A stretch of 64,000 bases of DNA from positions 25,257,001 to 25,321,000 of the forward strand of contig CANTUQ010000101.1 of assembly GCA_947683425.1 (NCBI GenBank), given 5' to 3'. The position numbers and the translations under genes were made by a program. The notes under the pieces are model-generated. The model searched no databases and had not been told where the DNA came from. It saw only the letters and a list, made by a program, of their open reading frames with translations. Numbering within the stretch: the first letter of the stretch is position 1; each line of letters starts with the position of its first letter. Source of the stretch: Excoecaria cochinchinensis (Eukaryota > Streptophyta > Magnoliopsida > Malpighiales > Euphorbiaceae). Positions 47,105 through 57,884 of the stretch are shown in pieces.

Positions 47105-48822
47105 TAGTAATCTAGAACCTCTTTTAATATATCTAATGATATTTGGCCTCTCTAACCATATTCAACTCAACTAGGGATACGTCTCAAACTGATCTAGTTC
47201 GGGTACATGGACCTTTAATGTCTTAAATATGGATAGACAAAGTCAACATACTTCAACTATGCCATTTGAATATTTTTAGTATTAAAAAAAATCATATTCC
47301 CACAGCAATAAGGGGGACTGTTTTTAGCTTATGGAGAGAGAAAGAGAAAGTTGATGAGTCCTCCGTTTGTTTGGTGATTTTGAAGATCTCTTGCATATGC
47401 CATCATTATCTATAATTCTTATGCTTGTAATTGCCAGTGATTTCATGACTAATTCTGTAAATTCTTGTGCTTCAGATGATAGAGGTTTTATTTTAGGATA
47501 TTCTATCGGTCTGGAAGGCATGAGCTGCATAATAGAGCAAGCTTTGTTAGGCATGCTGTTTGCTAGGAAATCCACATTACGTGCAGAAGATGAAGAATGC
47601 TTCCTGTATAACAAATTGGTAAAGTTTTTAGTATGCTATATGACAAATTGATTATGCCTATATCAATTCAATGGCGTGCTTAAGTCAGCTCTAGTGGTAA
47701 AGAAAAGGTGAGGAATGCCTAGTTTCAAGTTTGATTTTTCTGTTCAAATATATACTTACTATTTTGGTATCATGGAGTTCTCTAGCAAGGAAATATGGAT
47801 GCACAAAAAAATCAAATTTGATTACCACTTGGTATTTATTTTCTGAAAACTGAGTTTATGCATGGTTAGACCCAACTAGGGGAAGCATATAGCCCAATGC
47901 CAGTATATACTCTAGTCTTTACATTATAAACCTTAACCAGTTCGCTTTAATCTTGAACTGGTTTGCTTTATGTGTTCATTCTTTGTGGTTTGATTGGAAA
48001 TTTCTAAGAAATGTATACTTTTTTCTCAAATCAATTTAATTTTTGGAAAAAAAAATCACGTCTTCTATTTTGCTTTTGCATTATTCTTCTTTTTAAGGTT
48101 GTGGTGAATTGATATTGGAGTACTTTGCTGTTTTCTTATATCAAACTTATAGTTGAATTTTATTCTGGCAGTAGATGTTCAAGTTGTGATATACGATCCA
48201 ATCAGCTGTGAAAAAGACAAGAAACTGATGGCTGCAACAGGGAAGAGTAATCTACAAGTCAGCTAATTACTAGATGAAGCAAGGAAATTTAAGTTGCACA
48301 AGAATTCTTCCATAAAGAATTGCCATCATATCATGTCAGTCTGAGAAACCTCAAGTTTATTAAGAAAACACAAGAACATGTAAGCTCGTTTTATCTGGTA
48401 TGATCTGAATCTAACTTGGCTAGAAGCTTACCTCTTATTTTAATTATTGCCAGGTGAAAATGGTAAATGGGTATAGTTTGTGAGAAAGTATTAAAACCAG
48501 CAGAAGTGGCTTAATCAATCGATTGGTCTGACTGAGACATCTTGTTTTGATAAAGTTTAACCAAGATCTCCTCTACAATTCAATTTTTAATGATTCTGTT
48601 ATGTCACTCTGAAAGATTCTATTATCTTTAGTGTCATTCTGAACATCTTTTTACCAAAACTTAGAAAGTCGCAAAGTTGAAACTTTGCCACGACCAATTT
48701 AGAAGTGAAAGTCGCAAATTTAGAATGAAAGACAACAGATATCTAATGACAAATTGTCTCAGCATAGATACATTCTTCCAGAAAAGTTCAATAGCAACAC
48801 AGGAAGACTATTGATCAACCAT
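47105..48822. other. Spacer with weak ORFs
   Basis: ORFs on both strands at about 47324-47651 overlap each other; neither has a recognisable domain. A short stretch near 48165-48260 (VVIYDPISCEKDKKLMAATG) could be an exon remnant. I cannot support a gene. Confidence 0.35.
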
Positions 48823-49990
48823 TCAACCAAGATGCCTGAAAATAGATACATTCAACACGTTCTTGTTGATAAACTCAAAGATGCAAACATCTCCTTTCTT
48901 CATAAAGTTATCTCTCACAAATGTAGACCAACCAGCAGTTAATGCTGCTGTGCTGTTATGCAAGTACCCTGTTAACTTCACATGCCATGATTTATCTTCA
49001 ATCTTATGCATTACACTCTGCGTTTTATATTCCATGTGCTTCTGGATAAAACTAAAACGTATCCACTGTCCAAAGATAGTATTGCAAGAAAAGAAAAATT
49101 ATTATGATTGAAAAAAAGGTATAAGACTGGATACACTTCACAGAACGAAGTTTTTTGGGGCTTTTCAAGACTAAAGTCCTGATGTACATGTATCTAGTTG
49201 ATGTTGGAATTTGAATACTCTGACGTATTATCATTTACAGAAGCAAGACTTGAAGATCCACCAATTATCAATTGGAAAATGGCATGGCAGAAATTCCAAG
49301 TAGATAACTTTTACCAATTTAAATCAAATTGAAGAATAAGATATTTCTGTAAGTTAAATGTAGGCATCTATGACACAATATCTTACCAGAACGCATTGAT
49401 GTGCAGGATTTGACTTGAACAGAAACTTGAACCATGGATTGCTTGAAGTGAAATTATTAGCAACGTCAAGAGCTCTAGAAACTTCTGACCTTAAAGGTAT
49501 GTCGCCTTGATTGCCTGTACGAAACATTTTGCAAAATAAAAGATTCATTTTTTATGAACTAATCATGTAAAAGTACATGTTCTCAAGCATCTAATAGATC
49601 ATAAGAGTATCGTTTGACATTTAGTTTTAAACATAAATCAGTTTTGGATTTAAGCATACGAGAATTATCTGAGTCTATGAATTTTAGCCCAGCCGGTGCG
49701 ATATAAACAAGAAAAGTTAAAATGATGGAATCAAAACACAGCATAAAGCTTCTTTCAATCCGTTAAAACGGGCAAGAAAAGAAAACCTCCAAATTCTTGA
49801 ATGGGGAAATCTGGGTGTAAAATATTCTCATCTCTGGATTGCGTTTCTTTTATTTCTATGATCTCTTCCATCTTAGGCTGGGATTTGCCATAATTATTTG
49901 GATAATCAATCTCTACAGCACTCATATCAAATTTAAGCACATTGAATGACCCATGAAATTAATTGAAATTTCAAAAAAAAAAAACACAAG
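48823..49990 (-). pseudogene. Truncated B3-domain (REM family) pseudogene, minus strand
   Basis: Blocks on the minus strand: about 49990-49790 (end of the first B3 domain, GSFNVLKFDMSAVEIDYPNN, then an acidic linker), 49514-49387 (start of the second B3 domain, ALDVANNFTSSNPWFKFLF) and 49051-48823 (its end, WSTFVRDNFMKKGDVCIFEF then NVSIFRH). The first half of B3 domain 1 is missing. The junction into the last block is about four bases short compared with the plus-strand partner and goes out of frame. REM proteins are plant nuclear DNA-binding factors of reproductive meristems and VRN1-type regulation. It is head-to-head with a paralogue starting about 240 bp away. Confidence 0.8.
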
Positions 49991-50185
49991 AAAAGAAACG
50001 AGTAAAATACAATTGAAATTGACAAATTTAAATTCCGTGAGAAGGTTGGTAATTTGTATTAGGTTCAGATATGATAAGAGTAGATTTTTGGTATAAGAGA
50101 GAAAGGTACCCCTTATATTAGGCAATAAGAGTAATTAATTCACATTTAAGATGGGTTCTCTAAGATTATGAGTTCTCTAAGATTC

Positions 50186-50221
50186 TACGACGACGACGAC
50201 GACGACGACGATGATGATGAT
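50186..50221 (+). repeat. GAC/GAT trinucleotide microsatellite
   Basis: About eight GAC followed by four GAT units at the 5' edge of the plus-strand B3 gene. In one frame it reads as a poly-aspartate run. Confidence 0.85.
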
Positions 50222-50232
50222 GGCTTCAATGT

Positions 50233-51360
50233 TGCAGGAGAAACAACAAGTTTTTTAAGATTATTATTGAAGATGTTATTAGTGAGGGGAAGACTTGTAA
50301 CTTTATTTTCTTTTTTCTTAATTACATTTCTGCATAGTTCGTCGTATTTTTTTCTCTAGAAATGACTAGTAATGTGATTAATATTTCTTATGTAATCCAA
50401 TTTCTTGTTAGATTGCAAAAAATTGTTTTGCTGATGTTTTTTCTTTTACAGGGAATTCCAAAGAAGTTTGTGAAATATCATGGAAATTGTTTATCAGGTA
50501 AAATGATCCTTAAAGATCCTAATGCCACAAAATGGGTAATGGAGTTGTCAAAGACAGCAAATGAAGTTTGGCTACAAAAAGGTTGGGAAGAATTTTCAAA
50601 GTACTTAAGTATGAAGGGAATTCACAGTTTATTGTGTTAATTTTTGATAAAAGTTTAGTAGAAATTGAGTATCCAGGCACCACCAACATCACTAAACATT
50701 CAGGAAACCCTAACCCCAATGCTAAGATACAGGACCCTGAGATGAAAGAAAAAGAAGTTATTATGATTGAAGATTCAGATGGCTCCATTGAAGAATTTGA
50801 AGGTATGTTTCTCTTTTAATAATTGATGTTCTCAATTTGGTGCCTAATTAAATATCAGCATAATGCAGTTGCCATTAATTCATAATAATCAGACTAATTC
50901 ACCTGTTTACTGATTTACTTATAGGGAAATTTAATAAATCAATGGGCGAAAAGAATCAAAACATTTCTGAAGCCCTTGAAGCTGCCAACAAATTCACATC
51001 AAGCGATTCATGGTTCAAGTATGTTTTGAATAATAATTATCGGCAGGTGAGGAGATGTCTGCTCATATTTATGTTATTGCGTTTACCTTTTTATTTACAG
51101 TTTTGAACATTTTGCAGAACGTTCCTATAGGATTTATCAAAAAGTACATGGAATCGAAAGCGCGAATGATGAAGCTGAAGGTTGAAGATAAAATACGGGA
51201 AGTGAAAATGAATGTTTATCCATGTTGGAGTTGTGGTTCATTATCTGGAGGTTGGGCAGCTTTTGTGAGGGGAAATTCATTGAAAAACGATGTTTCTGCA
51301 TTTGAATTGATAGAAACAAATATGCTGAATGTTCACATTTTCAGGCATAGATCTTCATAG
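50233..51360 (+). pseudogene. B3-domain (REM family) gene, first domain damaged
   Basis: Readable blocks: about 50233-50297 (NNKFFKIIIEDVISEGKT), 50452-50802, 50925-51046 and 51118-51360. The second B3 domain is intact over the last two exons (NISEALEAANKFTSSDSWFK, then NVPIGFIKKYMESKARMMKL, GGWAAFVRGNSLKNDVSAFE and NVHIFRHRSS). In the first domain, GIPKKFVKYHGNCLSGKM and WEEFSKY read in one frame. The expected continuation (FKVLKYEGNSQFIVLIFDKS) lies in another frame, at about 50590, as if some 30 nt were lost. The first block is also out of frame with the nearest ATGs. If transcribed it could give only the C-terminal B3 domain. The family usually has two intact domains for DNA binding. Confidence 0.75.
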
Positions 51361-51689
51361 ATAGTGGCTTCAATTAGCTAGTCTCTTTCCTTTGTGGAAC
51401 ATTTAAATGCTGTATTTATGTTTTGGGATTAATTTTGCTATAGAGTTAAGTTTGCTATAGAGTTCTAGTATTTTCTTTCATCCTCAACATATCAAAAAAT
51501 GCAGCTGCTGGTGTATATTTAATATTTACTATATTATTCCTCCATCATAAAGACAATCTGAATAAAATGCCAACATACCTTACTATTGTTTCTAGATAGA
51601 CACTTGGCTATGAACAAAATTTTTAATTAAAATAAACACTTGAGACTTAATGTAGTATTATTTTAATATTGCAATAACGAAGTACAAAT
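51361..51689. other. Spacer between B3 and Hsp70 remnants
   Basis: AT-rich; would include the 3' UTR of the B3 gene. Nothing else seen. Confidence 0.4.
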
Positions 51690-52531
51690 CCCCAAATTAT
51701 TTTCTTCTTGCCAATTATCAGTGTCCAAGTGGAGCAACTCAGAATCCAATGTGGTATGCATTTAATTGAGAAAGGAGAATTGTCTCGTATCTCCTGCTTC
51801 TCAGTCCAGTTGCCAACAGAATCTGCCTGGTTCTTTGTGTCAATAGCACCTCTCTTCTCCCTAATTTTCTGCTTTTGCAAACTTCTCAGCTTCCTCTCAA
51901 CCTGCATAAATTCATTTCCAAATCCATTTAGCACCATCCCCACATGAATTTGTTTGATCAATTCAGTTGTACAAGAGTAGAACTCAGAGTTTGGTTGGTA
52001 ATAAAGGTGTTTGCCCATGAGAGATTCTGGCGCAAGTTTTGGCCCAACTCCATTAACCAGACATTCTGAAGAGTAATAATTATTGCCAAAACATACCTTA
52101 TCGCTAGGTAAGGTGCTAGCACCAGTAATCTTCCCAGTCATTTTCTTTACAAGTTCCTGTACAGCTGGGATACGATTTGGTCCACCAACAAGAATCACCT
52201 CGTCGATATCTTTAATGGATAATTTTGCATCCCTTGAGGCATTCTCAACTGGTGTTTTAAGCCTTGGAAAAATAACAAATTGTTATCAACAAGTGACCAT
52301 TCCAATTAACAGCTCTTAATACTCCAGAATTGAAGACTATAAATCAAAAAGAACAGAAGAATAGAAAATGAATGTAAAGAGTAATGACACAAAAGCATTA
52401 AACAGCAGATTAACCAGGTTGTTCAATACTAGGTACCTGTCAAGGAGGTCAAAACCCAATTCCTCAAACTTTGCTCTTGTATGGAGTGGTTTCAATGTGC
52501 TTGGCGCCATCAGCAGGGGCAGTGATGAAAG

Positions 52532-52994
52532 TGATAGAGAACAATTTCAAGGAAATCAATAAATCAACCAAACAATGAATTAAGAAGAGAATAAAATGAA
52601 GTAAGAGAATGATTTCATTGATAAAATGATTGCAACACAGCATTACAATCCCCAGGAAGATAACTTCCCTATCCAAAAGGAGCCCTGCTCAACCGCAGCT
52701 AAAACAAATGATTTTATCCAGATCGTTTTTCCTCCCTCTGTTCCTAGCTTATAACAAAATAAAAGAAATGAAACCGTTTCCAGCCTGGCACTAGATGCAC
52801 TCTATTTCTGTCTCCTGCCCCTGGCCGAATTATTCCAACCCATTTGGTAGTGTCCAGCTAAATTCCTTCGATGCCCCTGCTGGTGCTGCTGATTTCCCCA
52901 ACCTCATGTTGCTTTTGCTGTTTCCTTGAGCAGCAGCCTTGGCCCAAGTAAATCTGGATCCATGAGCTTTACTTGAGTAGCAGCCTCTCTATCA
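52532..52994 (-). repeat. 3' LTR (463 bp) of the minus-strand element
   Basis: Same length and borders as 55370-55832. Only one or two differences are visible by eye, for example CTATCC against CTCTCC near 52668 and CCGCAGC against CAGCAGC near 52695. Confidence 0.93.
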
Positions 52995-53353
52995 ATGCCA
53001 CCCTCTTGAAATAAAGTCTTGTCCTCAAGACTTAGCTGAGGGTACTCATCCTGCATTACAAATTCGTCTTTCCATGTTGCCTCGTCGATGCTCTTCAACT
53101 GCCATGGCACCAGCCATTGGGTCACACTTCCACTTTCTCGTTGGTTCTCTCGAGGAGCAAGCTCCTGCTCAAGGACATGATCTTCCGCAGTCTCCAACTC
53201 TGAATTAGGTGGCAGCTTGTTAGAGCTAGTTTGGAGCCCTTTGGCCTTGGCTTCGAACTGATTGGGTCCAAGATAGGGGAGTTGGTCAGTAGATGCAAAA
53301 TGAAATTCATGGTACCCATCACGTGTCTTGGGGAACCCAGAGGTCAAGTCCAA
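52904..53353 (-). pseudogene. C-terminal tail of a gypsy polyprotein
   Basis: The minus-strand ORF ends with VTQWLVPWQLKSIDEATWKD, EFVMQDEYPQLSLEDKTLF and EGGIDR, the conserved tail found after integrase in plant gypsy elements (usually ...ATWED...FP..LEDKV...GGID). The first half matches nothing I know. It extends into the LTR. The pol sequence between gag and this tail has been deleted. Confidence 0.7.
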
Positions 53354-53356
53354 CAG

Positions 53357-55312
53357 CTAGAAAAAATCAACCCCGTTTTCAGTTTGAGCAAGGACTTGAA
53401 GACGTCCTAAATCACCAAACTTTATCTTCAACTTGAAATGATGCTTGCTTGCTGTTATCCCTTTCAGTTTTAGCAAAGATTTTTGTTCTACTCCATGTAA
53501 TTCACACAGTAAATGGACCCAAATATGCCTAACAAGACCCAGGGTTTTAAGCCATTCAATTCCCCATACGATATCCAATGGACTGAAATCAAGCAAGAAT
53601 GCATCCATATATAGCAAGACCCAAATCAATCGCAATTTAACACTTGGACACTCCTCATGGACAGTAACATGGTAGCCATCCCATAATTTGATCATCTTAG
53701 ATGAAATAGAAGCAATAGGAGGGTTTAGGGACCTCACCTGCCTGTCTAGATGGCACAATTGATAAGATGAATGTTCACTCGCTCTTAATTTCTTGAGTAA
53801 GCCCGTTAATTCTCCCGACATCTCAGTACCATGCTCTCTGAAAGTAACCTTTGATAATTCGACTGCAGCAACTAGCCCAAGTAGTCTCTGTATAGCGATT
53901 TCAAGCGAGAGCATCCTTCCAAACCATAAAACCAAGTGGAAACCATAGTCATACGTACAAAGGCTTCTAGAATCTAGGCTCTCTGTAGTCAATGGTAGTC
54001 TCCTTATATTTTTACTGAACTCATCTGCTTGGGCAAAAGGCTTCAATAAACGAACACCTACTCGAATCAAGCTAGGGTACAAAAATTTCCAATTTTTGAC
54101 AGGTGATGCCATCTTCGTCAACCCCACAACACACCATTCATTAAGCTTAACATCAGCAGCCCCTGAGTCAATCTGCCAAAAAATCTGTAGCTTCAACTTC
54201 CGGGGTGCCGGATCCTCTTCCCGTGCCCCGAAAAAAAACTCCATAGCAGTGTATTTTCCTTTCGCCCCATCTTCTTCTTCTCCTGTTTTTTGCCCTGTAT
54301 CCACGGATAATTGGTTCTCCAAGATGGAGATCCGAAGTTCTCCGATGTTGCAACGTTGTTGGGGATTGAAGCAAAGTCCCAACCGACGACGTTCGGCGAT
54401 CTTTCGCGGCACCAAAGGACGTGGTCCCCTCTCTCGTGAAGCTTGCTGAACTCGGTTGGGAGAAGGAAGCGTTCTTGATAATGGAGAATCAGCTGGGTTT
54501 AATGGTGATGGGCCTGGGCTTTTACTCTTGAGTTGTGGGTCGGGCTGTCCCATATCCTTGGGAATAAGGGAGCGAGCAACCGGCGGAGAAGCGTATGTTG
54601 CTTCAGTCCGACTCCAACCTCCTCTGTCTCTCTCCCTTGCGATCACCGCTCGACTCCCTGATGGGCTGAAGGTAAGTTCGGCATCCCTTGCTAGTTCGGC
54701 ACCCATAGCTTCTTCGCAAGACTCTGGTTTCGCCATCGCTCCTGGTTCCACCTGAGAGTGAATGTTGGCCCCTTCAGTCCGACTCCTGGTTCCACCGCCT
54801 CTCTCCCTTGCGACCGCCGTTCGGCTTCCTGGGGGCCTGAAAGCGAGCTCGACATCCCTAGCTAATGCCATAGCCTCCTCACAATTTTGAGGTTTCAGGA
54901 ATCTAACCCATCGTGCTACTTGTCCCTGCAATCCTCCCACGAAATACCCTACGTATTGAGCCTCGGATGTCTTCGTTATATACCCAATGATTGCTTTGAA
55001 TTCCTCAATATATTCAGCCACTGTGCCGATCTGGGTCAAGGTTTGTAACTTCTCGTAAGGGTCTTGGATATCTTTTTCATTGTTTGCTTGCTGGTCATTT
55101 TCCTCAGCATCTAATGGTTGGATTTCTCGGTGTTTGGTTATTTTGGCGTCCAGAGATTCGAATTTTTCTTCTACAGATTTCTGGATTGTAGCAAAGGACT
55201 TCTGCAATGCAGCAATGGACTTTTGCATTGCAGCCAAGGTTTCTTCATGATAATCAATTCGTTGTTGTAAAATAATCTCAGCCTGCAAGTGTGTTTGGAG
55301 TGGGTCATTCAT
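53357..55312 (-). CDS. gag-like ORF of the minus-strand LTR element
   Basis: 651 aa without stops, starting MNDPLQTHLQAEIILQQRID about 60 bases inside the 5' LTR. Residues 20-60 form a coiled coil (AAMQKSIAALQKSFATIQKS). Residues 88-150 hold a truncated gag capsid segment (EKLQTLTQIGTVAEYIEEFK, YFVGGLQGQVARWVRF). A segment of about 45-50 residues around CEEAMALARDVELAF and SRTAVARER is repeated nearby as CEEAMGAELARDAELTF and SRAVIARER. There is no zinc knuckle. Near the end, IVWGIEWLKTLG resembles the post-protease VLGIQWLSTLG motif, so the ORF fuses gag with remnants of protease. The middle portion is unrecognised. Confidence 0.7.
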   Translation of the reverse strand: MNDPLQTHLQAEIILQQRIDYHEETLAAMQKSIAALQKSFATIQKSVEEKFESLDAKITKHREIQPLDAEENDQQANNEKDIQDPYEKLQTLTQIGTVAEYIEEFKAIIGYITKTSEAQYVGYFVGGLQGQVARWVRFLKPQNCEEAMALARDVELAFRPPGSRTAVARERGGGTRSRTEGANIHSQVEPGAMAKPESCEEAMGAELARDAELTFSPSGSRAVIARERDRGGWSRTEATYASPPVARSLIPKDMGQPDPQLKSKSPGPSPLNPADSPLSRTLPSPNRVQQASRERGPRPLVPRKIAERRRLGLCFNPQQRCNIGELRISILENQLSVDTGQKTGEEEDGAKGKYTAMEFFFGAREEDPAPRKLKLQIFWQIDSGAADVKLNEWCVVGLTKMASPVKNWKFLYPSLIRVGVRLLKPFAQADEFSKNIRRLPLTTESLDSRSLCTYDYGFHLVLWFGRMLSLEIAIQRLLGLVAAVELSKVTFREHGTEMSGELTGLLKKLRASEHSSYQLCHLDRQVRSLNPPIASISSKMIKLWDGYHVTVHEECPSVKLRLIWVLLYMDAFLLDFSPLDIVWGIEWLKTLGLVRHIWVHLLCELHGVEQKSLLKLKGITASKHHFKLKIKFGDLGRLQVLAQTENGVDFF

Positions 55313-55351
55313 TTTCGATTTGTTTTGTGTGAGAAAGATAGATGTCGGTTT

Positions 55352-55369
55352 CCCACAGACGGCGCCAAT
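55352..55369 (-). other. Primer binding site of the minus-strand element
   Basis: On the minus strand ATTGGCGCCGTCTGTGGG directly follows the 5' LTR end. TGGCGCC-starting sites are common in plant gypsy elements (tRNA-Asp type in several families). Confidence 0.75.
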
Positions 55370-55832
55370 TGATAGAGAACAATTTCAAGGAAATCAATAA
55401 ATCAACCAAACAATGAATTAAGAAGAGAATAAAATGAAGTAAGAGAATGATTTCATTGATAAAATGATTGCAACACAGCATTACAATCCCCAGGAAGATA
55501 ACTTCCCTCTCCAAAAGGAGCCCTGCTCAACAGCAGCTAAAACAAATGATTTTATCCAGATCGTTTTTCCTCCCTCTGTTCCTAGCTTATAACAAAATAA
55601 AAGAAATGAAACCGTTTCCAGCCTGGCACTAGATGCACTCTATTTCTGTCTCCTGCCCCTGGCCGAATTATTCCAACCCATTTGGTAGTGTCCAGCTAAA
55701 TTCCTTCGATGCCCCTGCTGGTGCTGCTGATTTCCCCAACCTCATGTTGCTTTTGCTGTTTCCTTGAGCAGCAGCCTTGGCCCAAGTAAATCTGGATCCA
55801 TGAGCTTTACTTGAGTAGCAGCCTCTCTATCA
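55370..55832 (-). repeat. 5' LTR (463 bp) of the minus-strand element
   Basis: Direct repeat of 52532-52994 with TG...CA ends. Confidence 0.93.
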
Positions 55833-57295
55833 GAAAGGCAAACAAGAAAGAACATAGTTTAATCAGTGAAACTTAAAATAAAAATATGAACAGAAATCGT
55901 TAAACAGAGTGAGAGAATAGCAGCTGCAACCATATACCTGATGTTTGTCTGAGTCAAAGATGACAGCTCCATTTTGGCCTTCTCAGCTGTCTCAGTCAAC
56001 CGTTGAAGTGCTTGTTTGTCCTTCAATAGATCAATAGGGCAACAAGAACCCCACCTTATCAAAATCATCACCACCCAAATGTGCACCTCGTGATGTAGAG
56101 AGCACTTCAAAAACTCCATCACCTACCTCAAGCACAGCAGTGAAAAATCAAAGAAAAGGTAAATGAATATCTTCGCAGTACTTTAATATGCAGAATATAT
56201 TTTCCATCTTACTCAAAAACCAGGGAAGAAAATCTTGTGCACCAGTAGGGGGGGGGGGGCATCAGATGACACAGTGTACCCCATAAAAACATCATCCAAA
56301 AGTCAACACAAGTTAAACATTGAAATAAAAGGTAATTAAAGGGGCAGTAACAGCACCTGAAACATCAAAAGTACCATGTCAAATACTAGGACGGTTCAGT
56401 TGTTGTTCTTTTCAAAACCATATGCCAATGAAGCAGCAGTAGGCTTATTAATTATTCCAAGGACTTCCAACCCAGCAATTCTTTCAGCATCCTTTGTGGC
56501 TGTCCTTTGGGAATCATTGAAGTAAGCATGCACTGAAACTACAGCTTTAGTCACTTTATCATTCAGAAACTTGGATGCATCATCTACAAGCTTCCTCAAG
56601 ACCTGATCTCAAAACAGCAACAAATAATCAGCCATTAATCATCATCCTAAGAATAACTTCCCAGTAAATATGTCAACTCAAGATAAATTCCAAGTCTTGA
56701 AAGGTTAAAGCAAATGCTCCAAATATAATAACCCAGCATATATACATGAGAAGAATCAAGAAAAAACAGAAAAGCAACCTCATGTCAAAAGACTTTCAAA
56801 ATGAAGGTTTTTGCTAAAACTAAGATACCATATCTTATGAACCTGATCATTCCATATAGAAATAATTATCCATTTACAAAACTTTCAAGTTAATCCCTGA
56901 ACACAACCAAAATTAAGGAACCATACTAGCACAACAACAGACAAACAGATAATAACTTCCTCTGACACATAAAACGCCTTCCAAATTGTTCCAATGAATG
57001 CTCAATCAAAAGTATTAATCAACATCTAAGTAATTCTGTGAGTAAAATGCATCAGAGTAAATGAATAAATAAATAAGCAACCAACATTATGTGACAAAAG
57101 TAGCAACATATATCCGATACATGACAAAATTCATACACTTCCTCCTATATCAAAATACCTGAGTTGAAATTTCCTCAACAGCAAATTGCTTGCCAATAGC
57201 AGGGCAATCCAACTTAACATTGCCATTGCCATCTCTCACAACTTTATAAAAAACCTGCTTTGACTCCTCATCCACCTCATCCATTGAGGCAATAT

Positions 57296-57884
57296 ATTTT
57301 AAACTGCACAGATATATCTTTTCTTGGCAGCTGCTGAGGGTTGTATTCTTCCAGAAGAAAACTTAAAAGCTGTAGTTAAGGTCAACATTAGAACAAATTG
57401 ATCTATCATCTGCTATAAGGATAAATTCAAAACTCCATCTCTTCCCATTTTCTCCAATACTCAATTCCCTGTTTTCCCACCAAATGTGGTGGGAAATGTT
57501 TTTGGGTATGGAATGAGACTCTGTTAATTTACTTTCTCTGATGTCCTAACAAAGAAAGTATGGAAGGTCTGATTTCTTTCATTCCTATCCATTTTTATCG
57601 AAACAAACTATTTGCTGGTACTTTTCTGACCTACAAGAAGGCAAAAGAAAATGGCAGCGAGTTTACAATGAAGACCGAAAGATTTCTCAAGTTAATCCAT
57701 TAAAACATAAATCTCATTAAAATTCAAGAATCGTACAAAAATTTATGTTCTTGCTTGTTTATTTGACTGTATGGCCTAAGCTGGGTTACCATTTCTCTTT
57801 CATGGACATATCACTCAACTTATAATATATAACTGTTGTATTCTGAATTGGCAAAATTCACTACCTCAGCATCACAGGATAAAT
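57296..57884. other. Spacer between Hsp70 pseudogene and GAR synthetase 3' end
   Basis: Holds the 3' flank of the minus-strand GAR synthetase gene. I could not recognise the N-terminal Hsp70 exons here, although the short stretch 57300-57400 has some coding-like frames. Confidence 0.4.

Larger units (their letters stand above)
52532..55832 (-). mobile_element. Non-autonomous gypsy LTR element inserted in the Hsp70 pseudogene, 3,301 bp
   Basis: Two 463-bp LTRs (52532-52994 and 55370-55832) start TGATAGAG and end CTCTATCA. A perfect 5-bp target duplication GAAAG flanks the element (52527-52531 and 55833-55837). The orientation is minus: the primer site (TTGGCGCCGTCTGTGGG) abuts the right LTR and a purine tract (AAGAGGGTGGC) abuts the left. 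It carries a gag-like ORF and the extreme C-terminus of pol, with RT, RNase H and integrase missing. The LTRs look nearly identical by eye, so the insertion is recent. It interrupts the exon reading CCTTTC|ATCACT, so the Hsp70 sequence can be followed across it. Confidence 0.95.
51690..57295 (-). pseudogene. Plastid-type Hsp70 pseudogene, split by an LTR element
   Basis: Minus-strand blocks follow cpHsc70 in order. 57292-57162: EVDEESKQVFYKVVRDGNGN through FAVEEISTQ. About 56602-56396: LRKLVDDASKFLNDKVTKAV, YFNDSQRTATKDA. About 56150-55930: EVGDGVFEVLSTSRGAHLGG, then DLLKDKQALQRLTETAEKAK. 52531-52446: FITAPADGAKHIETT, FEELGFDLLDR. 52265 down to about 51760: LKTPVENASRDAKLSIKDID, RIPAVQELVKKMTGK, ITGASTLP, AIDTKNQADSV. 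Lesions: no ATPase N-terminus found; VPAYFND reads VHAYFND; 8 nt lost in the phosphate-binding DLGGGT motif near 56385; a deletion after GGDDFDK; one extra base before the TRAKFEEL equivalent; most of the peptide-binding domain replaced by unrelated sequence. Introns remain, so it is a decayed gene copy, not a retrocopy. Confidence 0.9.
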
